From contig NZ_MCRI01000002.1 of the NCBI RefSeq assembly GCF_001720165.1, forward strand, positions 62,001 through 126,000: a stretch of DNA of 64,000 nt. Direction: 5' to 3'. The notes under the pieces were generated by a model. The model had not been told where the DNA came from and made no database searches. It saw nothing but the letters and a program-made list of their open reading frames with translations. Below, one piece after another: positions 39,412 to 49,383 of the stretch. How positions within the stretch are numbered: the stretch's first letter is position 1; each line of letters starts with the position of its first letter. Made by a program: the position numbers and the translations under genes. This stretch comes from Methylophaga muralis (GTDB lineage Bacteria > Pseudomonadota > Gammaproteobacteria > Nitrosococcales > Methylophagaceae).

Positions 39412-39430
39412 AATGCTGGGCCCCCACCAT

Positions 39431-41539
39431 TCAAACTTTGAATGAGCCCAACTGATACTTCAAACTGTTGGCTGCTTCATCCAGTTGGTTACCCACCTGA
39501 TTCAGCTGGCGAGCGCCCTCGGTGGTATGTTCGACCAGTTGCGAAATCTTATTAAGATTCATGCTGACATCCTCACATACTGCGCTTTGTTCTTCGGTCG
39601 CCGAAGCAATCTGGAATGTCATTTCCGTAACTTCAATGATTGCTTGTTGAATATCTTGCAATGCCGTCTCCGCTGCGCGGGCCAGATCAACGGTTTCCGT
39701 TACTTGCTGCCCGCTTTGCTGCATTTTTGCCGCGGCCTGACGACTGCCTTTTTGCAACACGCTTAGTTTGTCTTTGATATCCACCGTGGCCACCTGAGTT
39801 CTGCTAGCTAGCGCTCGCACTTCATCTGCGACCACAGCAAAACCTCGGCCTTTTTCCCCGGCTCGGGCAGCTTCAATTGCAGCATTGAGTGCCAGCAGGT
39901 TGGTTTGTTCAGCAATGCCTTGAATCACTGACAATATGCTGACAATCGCCTCACTATTTTTCTCCAGTTCTAACATGGCAGTTTGGGATTCCTGCACACT
40001 GTTACTGACCTCGTGAATGGACTCTGAAGTACGTTTTACCAGCCCTGCACCAGATTGAGATGACTCATTGGCTTTGCTGACAAATTGTGATGTGCGATCA
40101 GCATTTCCGGCAATTTGTTGAGCGGAAGCCGCCATTTCAGTTACCGCAGAAACCATTTCTTCGAGCAACTGTTGTTGCTGATCCATCTCTACTCGTGTCT
40201 GTTCACTGATTTGACGACCTTCAGCAGATAACTTACTGACATTTTCACCCAATGGGATTAACTGCTGAATCAACTTGCGGAGTTTGCCAATAAAGATATT
40301 CAGGAAACCCGATAATTTACCGGTCTCATCCTGACGTTGAATATCAAGTTTCTGGGTCAGGTCACCTTCTCCTTCAGCAATTGACGCAACCAAAGTGGTC
40401 ATATCTGATAGTGGCTGGATACTACTGCGGGCCACCAGCCACACCACACCCACGCCAATCAGAGCCAAAATCAGACCTAGCAAGCTAGTACTGCTGATAA
40501 AGGTAGTTTGAGCACGATCAAGAAATTGTTCCTGTTCGGCTACGGCTGCTAATACTTTGGCTTCTGGAACCGCAAGATAAGTCACCCAGGCCTGCTCACT
40601 TCCCGGCATTTTAAATGGACTGAGCACAACAAATTGTCCTTGTTGTTGCAAAATCTGGCTTTGTCCAGCTTCACTAACAGCGAGTAATGCTTCTCTGAGC
40701 TCACTATTTAATGCATTAAGGTTCTGACCAATTAGCTCAGGCTGCTGGCTATGTCCGACAATTACTCCACGTGGACTAACTAACAAAGTTTGGCCAACTC
40801 CCTGATACAGCTGGGCAGCAACATCAATAATCACTGATTGTAAAAATGCGGCCGAAATATCAATGCCCGTATTACCAATAAAGCGGCCTTTATCCATTAC
40901 TGGCGCAACCAGAGTGGTCAATAACACTTGCTCACCACCAACAGGATAAAGATAAGGATCAATGACACAACTGCTTTTACTGTCTTTGGAACAAAGATAA
41001 TACTCACCGGCTCTTACGCCATTTTCGTCCATGGTAGCGTCTTCAAGACCTTCCAGATTTTCCACAACAAAGCCATTATTATCGGAACGCACGACATAGG
41101 GCATAAAGCGACCTCGGGCATCACTGCCCAAGCTGTCACGATAAAGGAAATCACTTCCGTCCATTTCGTTTGGCTCAAAAGCAACATAAACACCTAGGAA
41201 ATCATCGTTAAGCATCAAAGTCTGTTCCAGCATTTTGAGTGCAAAACCGCGCTTTTCAGTGATGTTCGTATCCGCTACAACAGCCCGCATAACTGCAGCA
41301 TTCGCCTGAGCTGTATGCAAAGCTCTTTCGAGGGGGATTCGTAATTGCGCCGCAGTATCCTGGGCCAATAATTGTAAATAATCTTGTGCTTGCTGCTCAG
41401 TGATCTCGCGGCTTTGCTCAGCAAGATTCTGTTTAATCGTACCAAATTGCCAGACACTAATCAGTGCAGTGACTACCACGACGGTCAATAGACTCAGTCC
41501 GGCCCAAATACTAAAACGCTGTTGAATGGAAAGGTGCAT
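39431..41539 (-). CDS. methyl-accepting chemotaxis protein
   Basis: A 702-aa chemoreceptor. An N-terminal helix (about residues 12-30), a large periplasmic dCACHE-like sensor (about 35-340, with the [17 protein letters not shown] ligand-site region), a second helix (about 346-367), HAMP (about 368-425) and a cytoplasmic signalling hairpin with the tip [25 protein letters not shown] (shown in two parts: [25 protein letters not shown]). It senses small molecules and controls CheA through CheW. No C-terminal CheR-binding pentapeptide is seen. The ligand is unknown. Confidence 0.92.
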   Translation of the reverse strand: MHLSIQQRFSIWAGLSLLTVVVVTALISVWQFGTIKQNLAEQSREITEQQAQDYLQLLAQDTAAQLRIPLERALHTAQANAAVMRAVVADTNITEKRGFALKMLEQTLMLNDDFLGVYVAFEPNEMDGSDFLYRDSLGSDARGRFMPYVVRSDNNGFVVENLEGLEDATMDENGVRAGEYYLCSKDSKSSCVIDPYLYPVGGEQVLLTTLVAPVMDKGRFIGNTGIDISAAFLQSVIIDVAAQLYQGVGQTLLVSPRGVIVGHSQQPELIGQNLNALNSELREALLAVSEAGQSQILQQQGQFVVLSPFKMPGSEQAWVTYLAVPEAKVLAAVAEQEQFLDRAQTTFISSTSLLGLILALIGVGVVWLVARSSIQPLSDMTTLVASIAEGEGDLTQKLDIQRQDETGKLSGFLNIFIGKLRKLIQQLIPLGENVSKLSAEGRQISEQTRVEMDQQQQLLEEMVSAVTEMAASAQQIAGNADRTSQFVSKANESSQSGAGLVKRTSESIHEVSNSVQESQTAMLELEKNSEAIVSILSVIQGIAEQTNLLALNAAIEAARAGEKGRGFAVVADEVRALASRTQVATVDIKDKLSVLQKGSRQAAAKMQQSGQQVTETVDLARAAETALQDIQQAIIEVTEMTFQIASATEEQSAVCEDVSMNLNKISQLVEHTTEGARQLNQVGNQLDEAANSLKYQLGSFKV

Positions 41540-41828
41540 CTATAACTCCGATATGAGGGAACTGGTACAGACGGTATACCACTTAATTTGCAGTCTGATT
41601 GCAGACCGTATCAATCTCATTCAGTGAACGGCAGAAATAATGCCCACGATGGCAATGTATTTCGATTTTAGCCCTGGTCTGGTGATTGAGTCTCAATTTA
41701 GCCGCTTCGCTGTTAGGCTTGAGATAAGCCTGAAGGATTTGTCATTGCGACAAACCGCACTGACTTTGCCAGATTATTTATGTATGTGCAATTGAGTTGT
41801 CAGTAATCTGCCTAGCAGTTCGCATAAA

Positions 41829-42301
41829 CTAATTTGCTGCTGTGTTCGATAAGTTGAAAAGGCCGTTTTCTTCTATGTTCACAAAAGGCACTAACCTTCC
41901 CATATCGAGTTTTGCCTTGAAGCTGTACTCAAGACTTTTGTTCTGACCAGCTAATAATCGGTTGATTAATCGAGCGCTACCCAGTAAATCCGGGCTGGCC
42001 TCGATAGTGAAATCAGCCATACCATATCCCGGAATTCTGGGTAAATCTGACGTTGCACCGCTTAATACGTTGTTATTTTCTACCGCGATGGAATAACTCA
42101 TGCCCTTTAACGGCAAAGCATTACGATTGGGATTAATGATCTGCAAACCGATAATAAATCTTGGTGCCAGACCATTGGATTCCGGCGCTAAAGAAAAAGA
42201 AGTGATATTAACCTGCGGTTTTTCATAGCTGGGTGACCAGCTGGCACAGGCTGATATTAAAGCCATCAGCACTACTAGAAGCAGTTTTTTGCAAAATTCA
42301 T
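41829..42301 (-). CDS. LEA14-like lipoprotein (apparent 5' frameshift)
   Basis: The rebuilt protein is 157 aa: a lipoprotein signal (MNFAKKLLLVVLMALISAC) with lipobox ISAC, then a LEA14/WHy-type beta-sandwich (ITSFSLAPESNGLAPRFIIGLQIINPNRNALPLKGMSYSI, in two strands) that is usual for this family. As written, ATG 42301, which has AGGA 7 nt upstream, runs into TAG after eight codons; adding one A to the A6 run at 42285-42290 restores the lipobox reading. Without that correction the readable frame starts inside the signal sequence. Function is unknown; in bacteria such proteins are envelope-associated and often stress-related. Confidence 0.65.
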
Positions 42302-42403
42302 GACATTCCTAATACGCTAAATGGAAATCAGTCTAGCTGATACGGCTGAGTAATATATTAATCCGTGTTTAACCATTGAGCGTTCTTCGATATCAGTAAC
42401 TGA

Positions 42404-42434
42404 ATCGCCAGCGGCAAACAGGCACGCTGGCGAT
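42404..42434 (-). terminator. strong hairpin after leuA
   Basis: ATCGCCAGCG and CGCTGGCGAT form a perfect 10-bp stem with an 11-nt loop, starting 9 bases after the leuA stop. No U-run follows, so it may be an RNA-stabilising 3' hairpin or a Rho-linked end rather than a classical intrinsic terminator. Confidence 0.55.
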
Positions 42435-42442
42435 CGGGATTC

Positions 42443-44107
42443 TCAGGCTGCCTGAAGTATTAACCGGTTTACGCCATTGATTAATGCTTTGATTGCAGCA
42501 GTAGTAATATTTTCATCCTGCCCCACCCCAAATATCGGCTGACTTTCACCGATTTTAATTTCCACATAACACACCGCTGCCACATCAGACCCAGCTCCCA
42601 AACCATGTTCGTGGTAATCCACTACCGTAATAGTTTGTCCAGTGTGTTGTGCCAAGGCTTTGGCTGCGGCATCAATCGGCCCATTGCCCTGTCCGCTCAA
42701 AGAGATCTGCTGCCCCTCAAAGATACTGTTGATATGCGCTTCGACAGCATGCTCTTCACCACTGATCTTGCTGCTGTGGAACTGATAAGGCGAATTCACC
42801 TGTAAATATTCCTGATCAAACAAGCTGAAGATATCGGCGCTATTCACTTCTTTGCCGCTGGCATCACTGACTTTCTGTACTGTTTTACTGAATTCAATCT
42901 GCAAACGACGTGGTAACTCAAAACCGGCACGCTGTTGTAACAAAAAGCTCACCCCGCCCTTGCCAGATTGGCTGTTTACCCGCACCACCGCATCATAACT
43001 GCGATTTAAATCTGCCGGATCAATTGGCAAGTAAGGTACTTCCCATAAGCCCTCGGGATCTTGTTTGGAAAAACCTTTTTTAATCGCATCCTGATGGGAT
43101 CCGGAAAACGCGGTAAACACCAATTCACCAGCATAGGGATGACGTGGATGAACTGGTAACTGTGTGCATTCTTCTGCCAATTGGCGGATCTGATCAATCT
43201 GGCTGAAATCCAGACCAGGGTTGATACCCTGCGAATATAAATTCAATGCCAATGTCACCAAATCAACATTACCGGTACGTTCACCATTACCAAACAAACA
43301 TCCCTCTACCCGATCAGCACCGGCCATCACTGCCAATTCCGCTGCTGCGACTGCAGTGCCACGATCATTATGTGGATGCACACTCAAAATAATGCTGTCT
43401 CGATTGTTTAAGTTGCGATGCATCCATTCGATTTGATCAGCATAAGTATTAGGCGTCGACATCTCCACCGTGGCTGGCAAATTGAAAATCATCTTGCGTT
43501 GTGGTGTTGGCTGCCAGATGGCGGACACTGCATCACAAACCTCTTTGGCAAATTCCACTTCAGTGCTGGAAAACACTTCAGGAGAATATTGATAAACCCA
43601 TTCGGTTTCCGGATGTTGTTCAGTTAACGCTTTGACCCAGCGTGTGCCTTGTTCAGCAATTTCTTTAACACCGGCTTTATCGGTGTTGTAAACGATTTTG
43701 CGAAACGCTGGAGCAATCGGATTGTACATATGCAAAATGGCACGACGAGCACCTTTCAGTGACTCAACAGTACGTTCAATCAAATCCTGACGGGCCTGAG
43801 TTAATACTTCAATCGTTACATCATCCGGGATCACATTTTCTTCGATCAACCGGCGTACCAAATTAAAGTCGGTTTCTGAGGCTGACGGAAATCCCACTTC
43901 AATTTCCTTAAAGCCCATTTCCACCAAAGCTTTGAAATAACGCATTTTGGTTTCGACCGACATCGGATCAATCAACGCCTGATTGCCATCACGCAGATCG
44001 GTGCTCATCCAGATTGGCGGCTTTTCAATCACCTGATTCGGCCATTGGCGATCCGGCAATTGAATAGGCTCAAAGCGGCGATACTTTTGAGCGGGATTGG
44101 CAATCAT
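42443..44107 (-). CDS. leuA: 2-isopropylmalate synthase
   Basis: A 554-aa LeuA of the longer type also found in pseudomonads. It condenses acetyl-CoA with 2-oxoisovalerate, the first step of leucine synthesis. The DRE-TIM barrel holds [16 protein letters not shown] (metal-binding Asp, about residue 35), [23 protein letters not shown] (HxH metal ligands) and [16 protein letters not shown]. The C-terminal LeuA dimer domain (about 435-550) ends in the leucine-feedback region. AGGAG lies 8 nt before ATG 44107. It is alone on its strand, with a divergent Lrp-type regulator. Confidence 0.95.
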   Translation of the reverse strand: MIANPAQKYRRFEPIQLPDRQWPNQVIEKPPIWMSTDLRDGNQALIDPMSVETKMRYFKALVEMGFKEIEVGFPSASETDFNLVRRLIEENVIPDDVTIEVLTQARQDLIERTVESLKGARRAILHMYNPIAPAFRKIVYNTDKAGVKEIAEQGTRWVKALTEQHPETEWVYQYSPEVFSSTEVEFAKEVCDAVSAIWQPTPQRKMIFNLPATVEMSTPNTYADQIEWMHRNLNNRDSIILSVHPHNDRGTAVAAAELAVMAGADRVEGCLFGNGERTGNVDLVTLALNLYSQGINPGLDFSQIDQIRQLAEECTQLPVHPRHPYAGELVFTAFSGSHQDAIKKGFSKQDPEGLWEVPYLPIDPADLNRSYDAVVRVNSQSGKGGVSFLLQQRAGFELPRRLQIEFSKTVQKVSDASGKEVNSADIFSLFDQEYLQVNSPYQFHSSKISGEEHAVEAHINSIFEGQQISLSGQGNGPIDAAAKALAQHTGQTITVVDYHEHGLGAGSDVAAVCYVEIKIGESQPIFGVGQDENITTAAIKALINGVNRLILQAA

Positions 44108-44438
44108 CTTCTAACTCCTGAGTCTGGATAAGCAAAATAGAGTTGCCTGATGACGTGTATTTAAGAACGCTTCCGGTAGGTTTATTTAACATGGATTGGA
44201 GGATAACCAATCATTTTTCAGTTTCCGCCATTCACTTGTGGTGAACTTGAGATCACTGCGTTAAACAAAGCTTGTGGCTCATAACGCTACCGGTTCAGGC
44301 ATGTGAAATAGTATAGAGAGTCAGCTGCAGAATTAAATTGCTAAAGTTGCCTAAAATCACCTCAATAACAAATATAATTGCTGATAAATTAATTTTTAAA
44401 GCATAAAATGCTTTTAATATAAATTATTGGAGTAAATA
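44108..44438. promoter_or_regulatory. divergent leuA / lrp-type intergenic region
   Basis: 331 bp. On the leuA strand a TATACT (44310-44315) with TTTAAT 16 bp upstream is a possible promoter, giving a leader of about 200 nt. In that leader CCGGTAG (near 44290) can pair with CTACCGG (near 44175), and GATTGG/CCAATC (44193-44211) forms a small hairpin. No leucine-rich leader peptide was found. The half nearest the regulator is very AT-rich, as Lrp-type binding regions often are. TTGGAG precedes the regulator's ATG. Confidence 0.4.
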
Positions 44439-44909
44439 ATGACTGAAAAACTGGATCGTTATGACCAGATGATTCTCGATATCCTGCAAAAGCAGGGACG
44501 AATTTCCAATCAGGAATTGGCTGAAGCCATTAACCTCTCGCCTTCTCCAACACTGAGACGCGTCAAACAAATGGAAGAAAACGGTTTGATTGATGGTTAT
44601 GTGGCGTTATTGAATGCTCGCAAACTCGGTTTGACGCTGATGGCCTTTATCGGTATCAGTATGGATAAACACACGCCGGAACGTTTTAGTGGCCTGGAAG
44701 AAAAACTCGCCAGCTATCCGGAAGTGTTGGAGTGTCATTTAATTACCGGACAGACAGCCGATTATTTATTGAAAGTGATTGTTAAGGATATGGATGCCTA
44801 TCAACAGTTTCTGTTGCAGAAACTCACCCGCATTGAAGGCGTGACCGGTGTGCATACCTCGTTTGTGATGAAGTCACCGATTAAATCGACGGCGTTACCG
44901 CTAATTTAA
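44439..44909 (+). CDS. Lrp/AsnC family transcriptional regulator
   Basis: A 156-aa Lrp-family protein. An N-terminal helix-turn-helix (about residues 6-60, DQMILDILQKQGRISNQELAEAINLSPSPTLRRVKQMEENG in parts) is followed by the RAM/ACT-type domain (LTLMAFIGISMDKHTPERF, then VLECHLITGQTADYLLKVIVKDMDAY). It binds an amino acid and regulates amino-acid genes. Divergent placement next to leuA makes leuA a possible target, but this is inference. A hairpin terminator follows. Confidence 0.92.
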   Translation: MTEKLDRYDQMILDILQKQGRISNQELAEAINLSPSPTLRRVKQMEENGLIDGYVALLNARKLGLTLMAFIGISMDKHTPERFSGLEEKLASYPEVLECHLITGQTADYLLKVIVKDMDAYQQFLLQKLTRIEGVTGVHTSFVMKSPIKSTALPLI

Positions 44910-44910
44910 C

Positions 44911-44933
44911 CGCTTTGGTAAGCGTTATGTTTT
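44911..44933 (+). terminator. candidate terminator of the Lrp-type gene
   Basis: CGCTT (44911-44915) and AAGCG (44920-44924) form a 5-bp stem with a TGGT loop, followed by TTATGTTTT. It begins two bases after the stop codon. The stem is short, so strength is modest. Confidence 0.5.
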
Positions 44934-45805
44934 CAGGATTTTTCTAAATGCTCACGAATAGACTGTAATTCCTGTCTATGTGCATCGGTCGCTTGAGGAT
45001 AAGCCAATGGTAAATCGCTCAGTGTTTTTAAGAATATCTCCGAAATAATCAGCCGGGCATTCTGTTTATCATCGGCTGGCACGATGAACCAAGGCGCTTC
45101 TTTGCTTGTTGAAGCATTGATACAGTCTTCATAGGCTTTGGCGTAATCATCCCAGTATTCACGTTGTTCGATATCAGCGGTAGTGAGTTTCCAGTTTTTA
45201 TCCGGATCATCAATTCGCTGCATAAAACGTCTGGCCTGCTCATCTTTGGACTGATGCAAAAAGAACTTAATAATTCGGGTACCATTACGATGCAAATGTG
45301 CTTCATGCTCAACGATTGAACCATAGCGCTCACGCCAAAAGGCTTGCTTGGGTGGTAACTTTTCCGCTAAGCGTTGATTTACCAGAAACTCAGGATGCAC
45401 TTTTACAATCAGCACTTCTTCATAATAAGAGCGATTAAAAATTCCGATGCGGCCTCGTTCAGGCAGACAACGTGCTGTTCGCCACAAAAAATCATGATCC
45501 AGCTCATTGTCACTGGGCTGTTTAAAACTGAATACCTGAAACCCCTGCGGATTAATACCGGACATCACATGTCTTATCGCCCCATCCTTGCCAGCAGCAT
45601 CCATGCCCTGAAAAATCAGTAACACTGAAAAACGATTATCAGCGTAAAGCTTATGTTGCAAGTCACTTAATGCCTCGACATTTTTTTGCAGCAATTTTTG
45701 GTAGTTTTTCTTTGAGCTGTATAACGGGTCAACTGTAGTAGGCCATTTTTTCAGTTTCACCTTACTATCTGGCAATGCCTGAAAATCGCTGATATTAAGC
45801 TTCAT
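44933..45805 (-). CDS. PPK2 family polyphosphate kinase
   Basis: A 290-aa PPK2-family enzyme, which transfers phosphate between polyphosphate and nucleotides. Walker A is FQGMDAAGKDGAIRHVMSGINPQG (in part, about residue 64-80), followed by the lid region and Walker-B-like IGIFNRSYYEEVLIVKVHPE and the RFMQRIDDPDKNWK segment. It belongs to the 'PPK2-related' single-domain group, many of which phosphorylate AMP or ADP at the cost of polyphosphate. The nucleotide preference cannot be read here. It lies between the Lrp-type gene and the ergothioneine pair and is probably its own unit. Confidence 0.9.
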   Translation of the reverse strand: MKLNISDFQALPDSKVKLKKWPTTVDPLYSSKKNYQKLLQKNVEALSDLQHKLYADNRFSVLLIFQGMDAAGKDGAIRHVMSGINPQGFQVFSFKQPSDNELDHDFLWRTARCLPERGRIGIFNRSYYEEVLIVKVHPEFLVNQRLAEKLPPKQAFWRERYGSIVEHEAHLHRNGTRIIKFFLHQSKDEQARRFMQRIDDPDKNWKLTTADIEQREYWDDYAKAYEDCINASTSKEAPWFIVPADDKQNARLIISEIFLKTLSDLPLAYPQATDAHRQELQSIREHLEKS

Positions 45806-45898
45806 TTTTATAGCCTTTGAAGGTTTAGACTGACATTTTTACCTGAAATATTTGCTTATTAAACGCTTGAAAATCTCAAAGAACAAATTTCAAATACT

Positions 45899-46927
45899 CT
45901 AATATTCCGATCTAGAGAAATCTTTCTCAGGGAAGTCTTTATTGACTTGCCACAGCCCATCAGCAAAATAACATTGCGAATCCTGCCAGTTTTTTAATAC
46001 GCTAAAGCCGGTCTGCTCGGCTAGATGCTGCATATCGGATAACAGGTATTTATGAGAAAGCTCAAGGTGGATCGCTTCATGGGCATTAAATTCAAAGGTT
46101 TTTTCCAATGCGCCGATATGCACTTCCTGATGCTCAAGGGATACCAGATAACTTTCCATCGCCCCATGCCGCGGATTGTACATTCCATGATGGGTAAATC
46201 GTTGGATATCAAACTCACCATCCAGCTCGGTGTTTATCCGTGTCAGCACATTTAAATTGAAATCCCGAGTAATGCCATGTTTATCGTTATAAGCTCGGGT
46301 TAATACTTCAATATCTTTTTTCAGATCAAAGCCCATCAATAATAAATCATTGTGATTCAAACACTTCCAGATACTGTGTAAAAACCGTTTGGCGCTTGGA
46401 AAATCAAAATTTCCGATATTTGATCCCAACAACAGCACCAGTTTTCGGCGGTCAGAAGTATTTTCCAGATGACGGATACTGGCGAAATAATCACCGACAA
46501 TGCCATGCGTGGTCAGCGACGGATGGGATTGCTTCAAGGAATCATCCAGATCGGCCATGGCGCTTTCCGAAATATCAATCGGAATGTATGAAAATTGATC
46601 AGTAAGTTTTAACAGCTGGCTAAGCAAAACCTTGGTTTTACGCCCGTCCCCAGCTCCCAGCTCGACTATTTCAAAAGGCTTGCCCTGCATAAATTCAGCA
46701 ATCTCACCGCCAACCTTGTTGAGGATCTCAAACTCACACCGAGTTGGATAATATTCTTCCAACTCGGTGATCTGTTCAAAGAGCCGACTACCTGTAGCGT
46801 CATAGAAATATTTACTCGGCAGAAATTTCGATGGCGCGGAAAAGCCCATTAATACATCAAAGGCAAACTGCTCTTTCAGGACGTCTTGCGTTTGATGTCG
46901 TAACGAATCTAAAACCAGATAACTCAT
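45899..46927 (-). CDS. egtD: L-histidine N-alpha-methyltransferase EgtD
   Basis: A 342-aa SAM-dependent methyltransferase of the EgtD family that trimethylates histidine to hercynine, the first step to the thiol antioxidant ergothioneine. Visible motifs are PSKYFYDATGSRLFEQITELEEYYPTR (in part), the SAM motif VELGAGDGRKTKVLL (about residue 67) and LVLLLGSNIGNF (about 162), plus LLMGFDLKKD. Its ATG overlaps the egtB stop (TAATG), so both are one operon. Confidence 0.94.
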   Translation of the reverse strand: MSYLVLDSLRHQTQDVLKEQFAFDVLMGFSAPSKFLPSKYFYDATGSRLFEQITELEEYYPTRCEFEILNKVGGEIAEFMQGKPFEIVELGAGDGRKTKVLLSQLLKLTDQFSYIPIDISESAMADLDDSLKQSHPSLTTHGIVGDYFASIRHLENTSDRRKLVLLLGSNIGNFDFPSAKRFLHSIWKCLNHNDLLLMGFDLKKDIEVLTRAYNDKHGITRDFNLNVLTRINTELDGEFDIQRFTHHGMYNPRHGAMESYLVSLEHQEVHIGALEKTFEFNAHEAIHLELSHKYLLSDMQHLAEQTGFSVLKNWQDSQCYFADGLWQVNKDFPEKDFSRSEY

Positions 46928-48236
46928 TAAAGATCCTTTGCTAACCTAATACCAGTGAATGCCCAACGATCTGAAGGACGGTAAAAATTACGATAACTAG
47001 CGCGTAGATGATTTTTGGGTGTCGCCACACAACCACCCTTCAAAACATATTGGTTGGCCATGAACTTGCCATTGTATTCACCTAACGCTGTATTGATTGT
47101 TTTATAACCGGGATAAGGCGAATAGGCACTGCTGGTCCATTGCCAGAGTAACCCGGTATCAAATTCATCACAGGCCCGATCAGGGGCTGGATATACCATT
47201 TCACTGGGGTCCCAAAAAGCTTTTTCATATTTAAAGAGCTCTTTATCACGAGAGCTATATGCCTCAAGCTCAAACTCAGTGGGTAACCTTGCTCCCATCC
47301 ATCTCGCGTAGGCATCTGCTTCATACAAACTGATATGGCTGACGGGTAAATTTGTATTTAATGGGCCTAAACCACAGAGATGGTATTCATCCCAATTTTG
47401 ATTTTTTTACGCCAGTACAAGGGATGGGTGATTTGTTTTTCCTGTATCCAGTCCCATCCATCACTAAGCCATAGCTCAGGTCGTCTATATCCGCCATCAG
47501 TCATAAAATCGAGATATTCACCATTGTTAATAAGCCGATCAGATAATTGAAAACCGCTAATCCAGCGGCGATGGCGTGGTCGTTCATTGTCGAAAGAGAA
47601 ATCATCTATCCGTGCACCGAACAACGAAATATTTTCTGTCGATTCCAGCCAACCTAATGCTCTTGCTGGCAGTAAGAACTTATCGGTATCAGCTATTTGT
47701 TGATAAGCATCCGGCCAAGGATGATTTCCAAGAATGAATTTAATATCCATCAACAACAATTCTTGATGTTGCTGTTCATGCTGAATACCAGTGGCAATAA
47801 CCTCTAATTGTTTCAGAGAGAGCGAGTTTGACTCAAAAAGCTCAATAACCGCCTCAGTTATACCTTGACGATAGCTCATGATTTCCTTCACCGAAGGACG
47901 AGACAATTGCCCCCGGTTGGTCTGCAACCAATGTGCTCCCTGACTCTTGTAGTAGGAATTGAATAAATAATGGTATTGCGAGGATTTTTTGGTTTGAGCA
48001 ATATTGAGCGGCTCTAAAATAAAACAATCAAAAAACCATGATGTATGGGCCAAATGCCATTTGGGTGGGCTGACAAAGCTGGCGGGTTGAACCACGAAAT
48101 CTTCAGTGAGCAAATTGGCACAAATCTGTTCCGTTTGTTGGCGGACATCTGCAAATACCTGCTGAAGAGATCTGTCGATTTCCTGGTCAATTTGTCCGTT
48201 AAAATTCTGCTCTGTTACTCCATTTTTTTTTGTCAT
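46927..48236 (-). CDS. egtB: ergothioneine synthase EgtB (apparent frameshift)
   Basis: The rebuilt protein is 436 aa. EgtB is the iron-dependent sulfoxide synthase that couples hercynine to a thiol and O2. The N-terminal DinB-like part has WHLAHTSWFFD and HEQQHQELL, the His iron ligands. The C-terminal FGE-sulfatase-like part has SLYEADAYARWMGARLPTEFE and HLRASYRNFYRPSDRWAFTGIRLA (in parts). The frame breaks in the A7 run at 47402-47408; one more A gives RKKNQNWDEYHLCGLGPLNTN and continuous homology. ATG 48236 has GGAG upstream. It is translationally coupled to egtD. Confidence 0.85.
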
Positions 48237-48414
48237 TGATTCAACTCCATATTGGGTTTTATCAACCACCTGACCTTTAAAATGTCGCGATTAGCTGGTT
48301 AAATTGAGAACTGAAGTCCTCAACTGCAAACACATTGCTTGCTGGGTTGAGATGACCACCATTTACTTGAGATAGCGGAGTCGTGAACGACCCCGCACAC
48401 CTTTTTCCAGATAA

Positions 48415-48486
48415 CTACAACAAGATGGCCAACAGAATAATGATTGGAATTGGCACACCTAAAAACCATAAAAGAATAGATCGCAT
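48415..48486 (-). CDS. 23-aa single-helix membrane peptide
   Basis: An ORF from ATG 48486 to TAG 48415 encoding MRSILLWFLGVPIPIIILLA plus a short Leu/Ile end: one hydrophobic helix with a PIP kink and an N-terminal arginine. A perfect AAGGAG lies 7 nt before ATG, the best ribosome-binding site in this neighbourhood. It is the only ORF in a roughly 255-bp gap between egtB and the 285-aa membrane protein, all minus strand. I recall similar short MRS(L/I)LLWFLGVPIP-type peptides in stress-related contexts of other proteobacteria, but this should be treated as unconfirmed. Function unknown. Confidence 0.6.
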   Translation of the reverse strand: MRSILLWFLGVPIPIIILLAILL

Positions 48487-48525
48487 AATATTTCTCCTTA
48501 AAAGATGCTTAATGTCATCAATGGA

Positions 48526-49383
48526 TTAATGAATAACTGAATCACGTTGACGACCGCCAACCGTAGCCATAAAGCTGGCGATATATGCACCAATCAATAA
48601 AGCGATAAACAACCATAACGAGGCAAAAGTAGCACTGGTCAATGCAGCATCAGCCGCTTCACGAGCAGCAAGTTCAGCGTCAGCGGCTGCTTGTTGAGCT
48701 CGGGCAATCACTTCATCAATACGTTGCTCTGCTTCAGCTTCATTCAGCTCGGTGTAGTTTGCTACCAAGCCGACAACATATTGTTTGTCGTCTTCGTTCA
48801 GCTCACCATCACGCAATGCCTGCACCACAATTGTGGAGAGTTCATCACGAACATCCCTATCAGCACGTTGTTCAATTTCTGCACCTGGGGCTGTACGTAA
48901 AAGCGCATTGGTAACGTAATCCGATGACTCGGATACGGCATCACTGATCATTGGTGCGGCCGAAGTTGCACCACCGGCTAAAGAAGCTCCTGCTTTGGCC
49001 GAGCCACTGATGACTGCACCAATACTTGAGAGTATTAATGTTGCGACCAGAAGCGTGGCTACTGCCCAGCTGATAAGGCCATGGGCCGTGTCACGGAAAT
49101 AAATTTCATCAATATTGATATCCGTCCAGCGAGTTCTAAGACGACCGGCCATATAACCACCGAGTCCTGCTGAAACGATTTGGGTGAAGGTTAACCAGAT
49201 AACGGTTGACCAACCAATGGCTTCCATACTCACACCTTCATTCTGCCAAGGTGAAATAACGGAAAAACCTAATCCAAAACCGAGGATTAACATTATCAAT
49301 GTCATGGCTGCGGCGCTAACCGCCCCGGCAAAAATCGCTGCCCATGACACACTACTGTTGTTGCTTGCTGAGAGAGTTTCCAT
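48526..49383 (-). CDS. conserved membrane protein, four-helix (unknown function)
   Basis: A 285-aa protein with membrane helices at about residues 14-42 (AAIFAGAVSAAAMTLIMLILGFGLG), 58-80, 103-130 and 255-278. A soluble coiled-coil loop (about 170-250) is Glu/Ala-rich (VANYTELNEAEAEQRIDEV) and includes DELSTIVVQALRDGELNEDDKQYVV. This resembles the 'PhnA-like' membrane proteins of other proteobacteria, a name not tied to phosphonate metabolism. AAAGGAAAG precedes ATG 49383. The 23-aa membrane peptide follows 40 bp downstream and may be co-transcribed. Confidence 0.65.
   Translation of the reverse strand: METLSASNNSSVSWAAIFAGAVSAAAMTLIMLILGFGLGFSVISPWQNEGVSMEAIGWSTVIWLTFTQIVSAGLGGYMAGRLRTRWTDINIDEIYFRDTAHGLISWAVATLLVATLILSSIGAVISGSAKAGASLAGGATSAAPMISDAVSESSDYVTNALLRTAPGAEIEQRADRDVRDELSTIVVQALRDGELNEDDKQYVVGLVANYTELNEAEAEQRIDEVIARAQQAAADAELAAREAADAALTSATFASLWLFIALLIGAYIASFMATVGGRQRDSVIH

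Noticed and set aside
39428-39444. Palindrome CATTCAAAcTTTGAATG at the end of the chemoreceptor gene
   Set aside because: It overlaps the last codons and has a one-base loop, so it cannot form a normal hairpin terminator; a dyad binding site is possible but unsupported.
41640-41690. Possible sigma28 promoter for the chemoreceptor (TAAA ... GCCATCG)
   Set aside because: Spacing is about two bases short and GCCGATAA is poorly matched.
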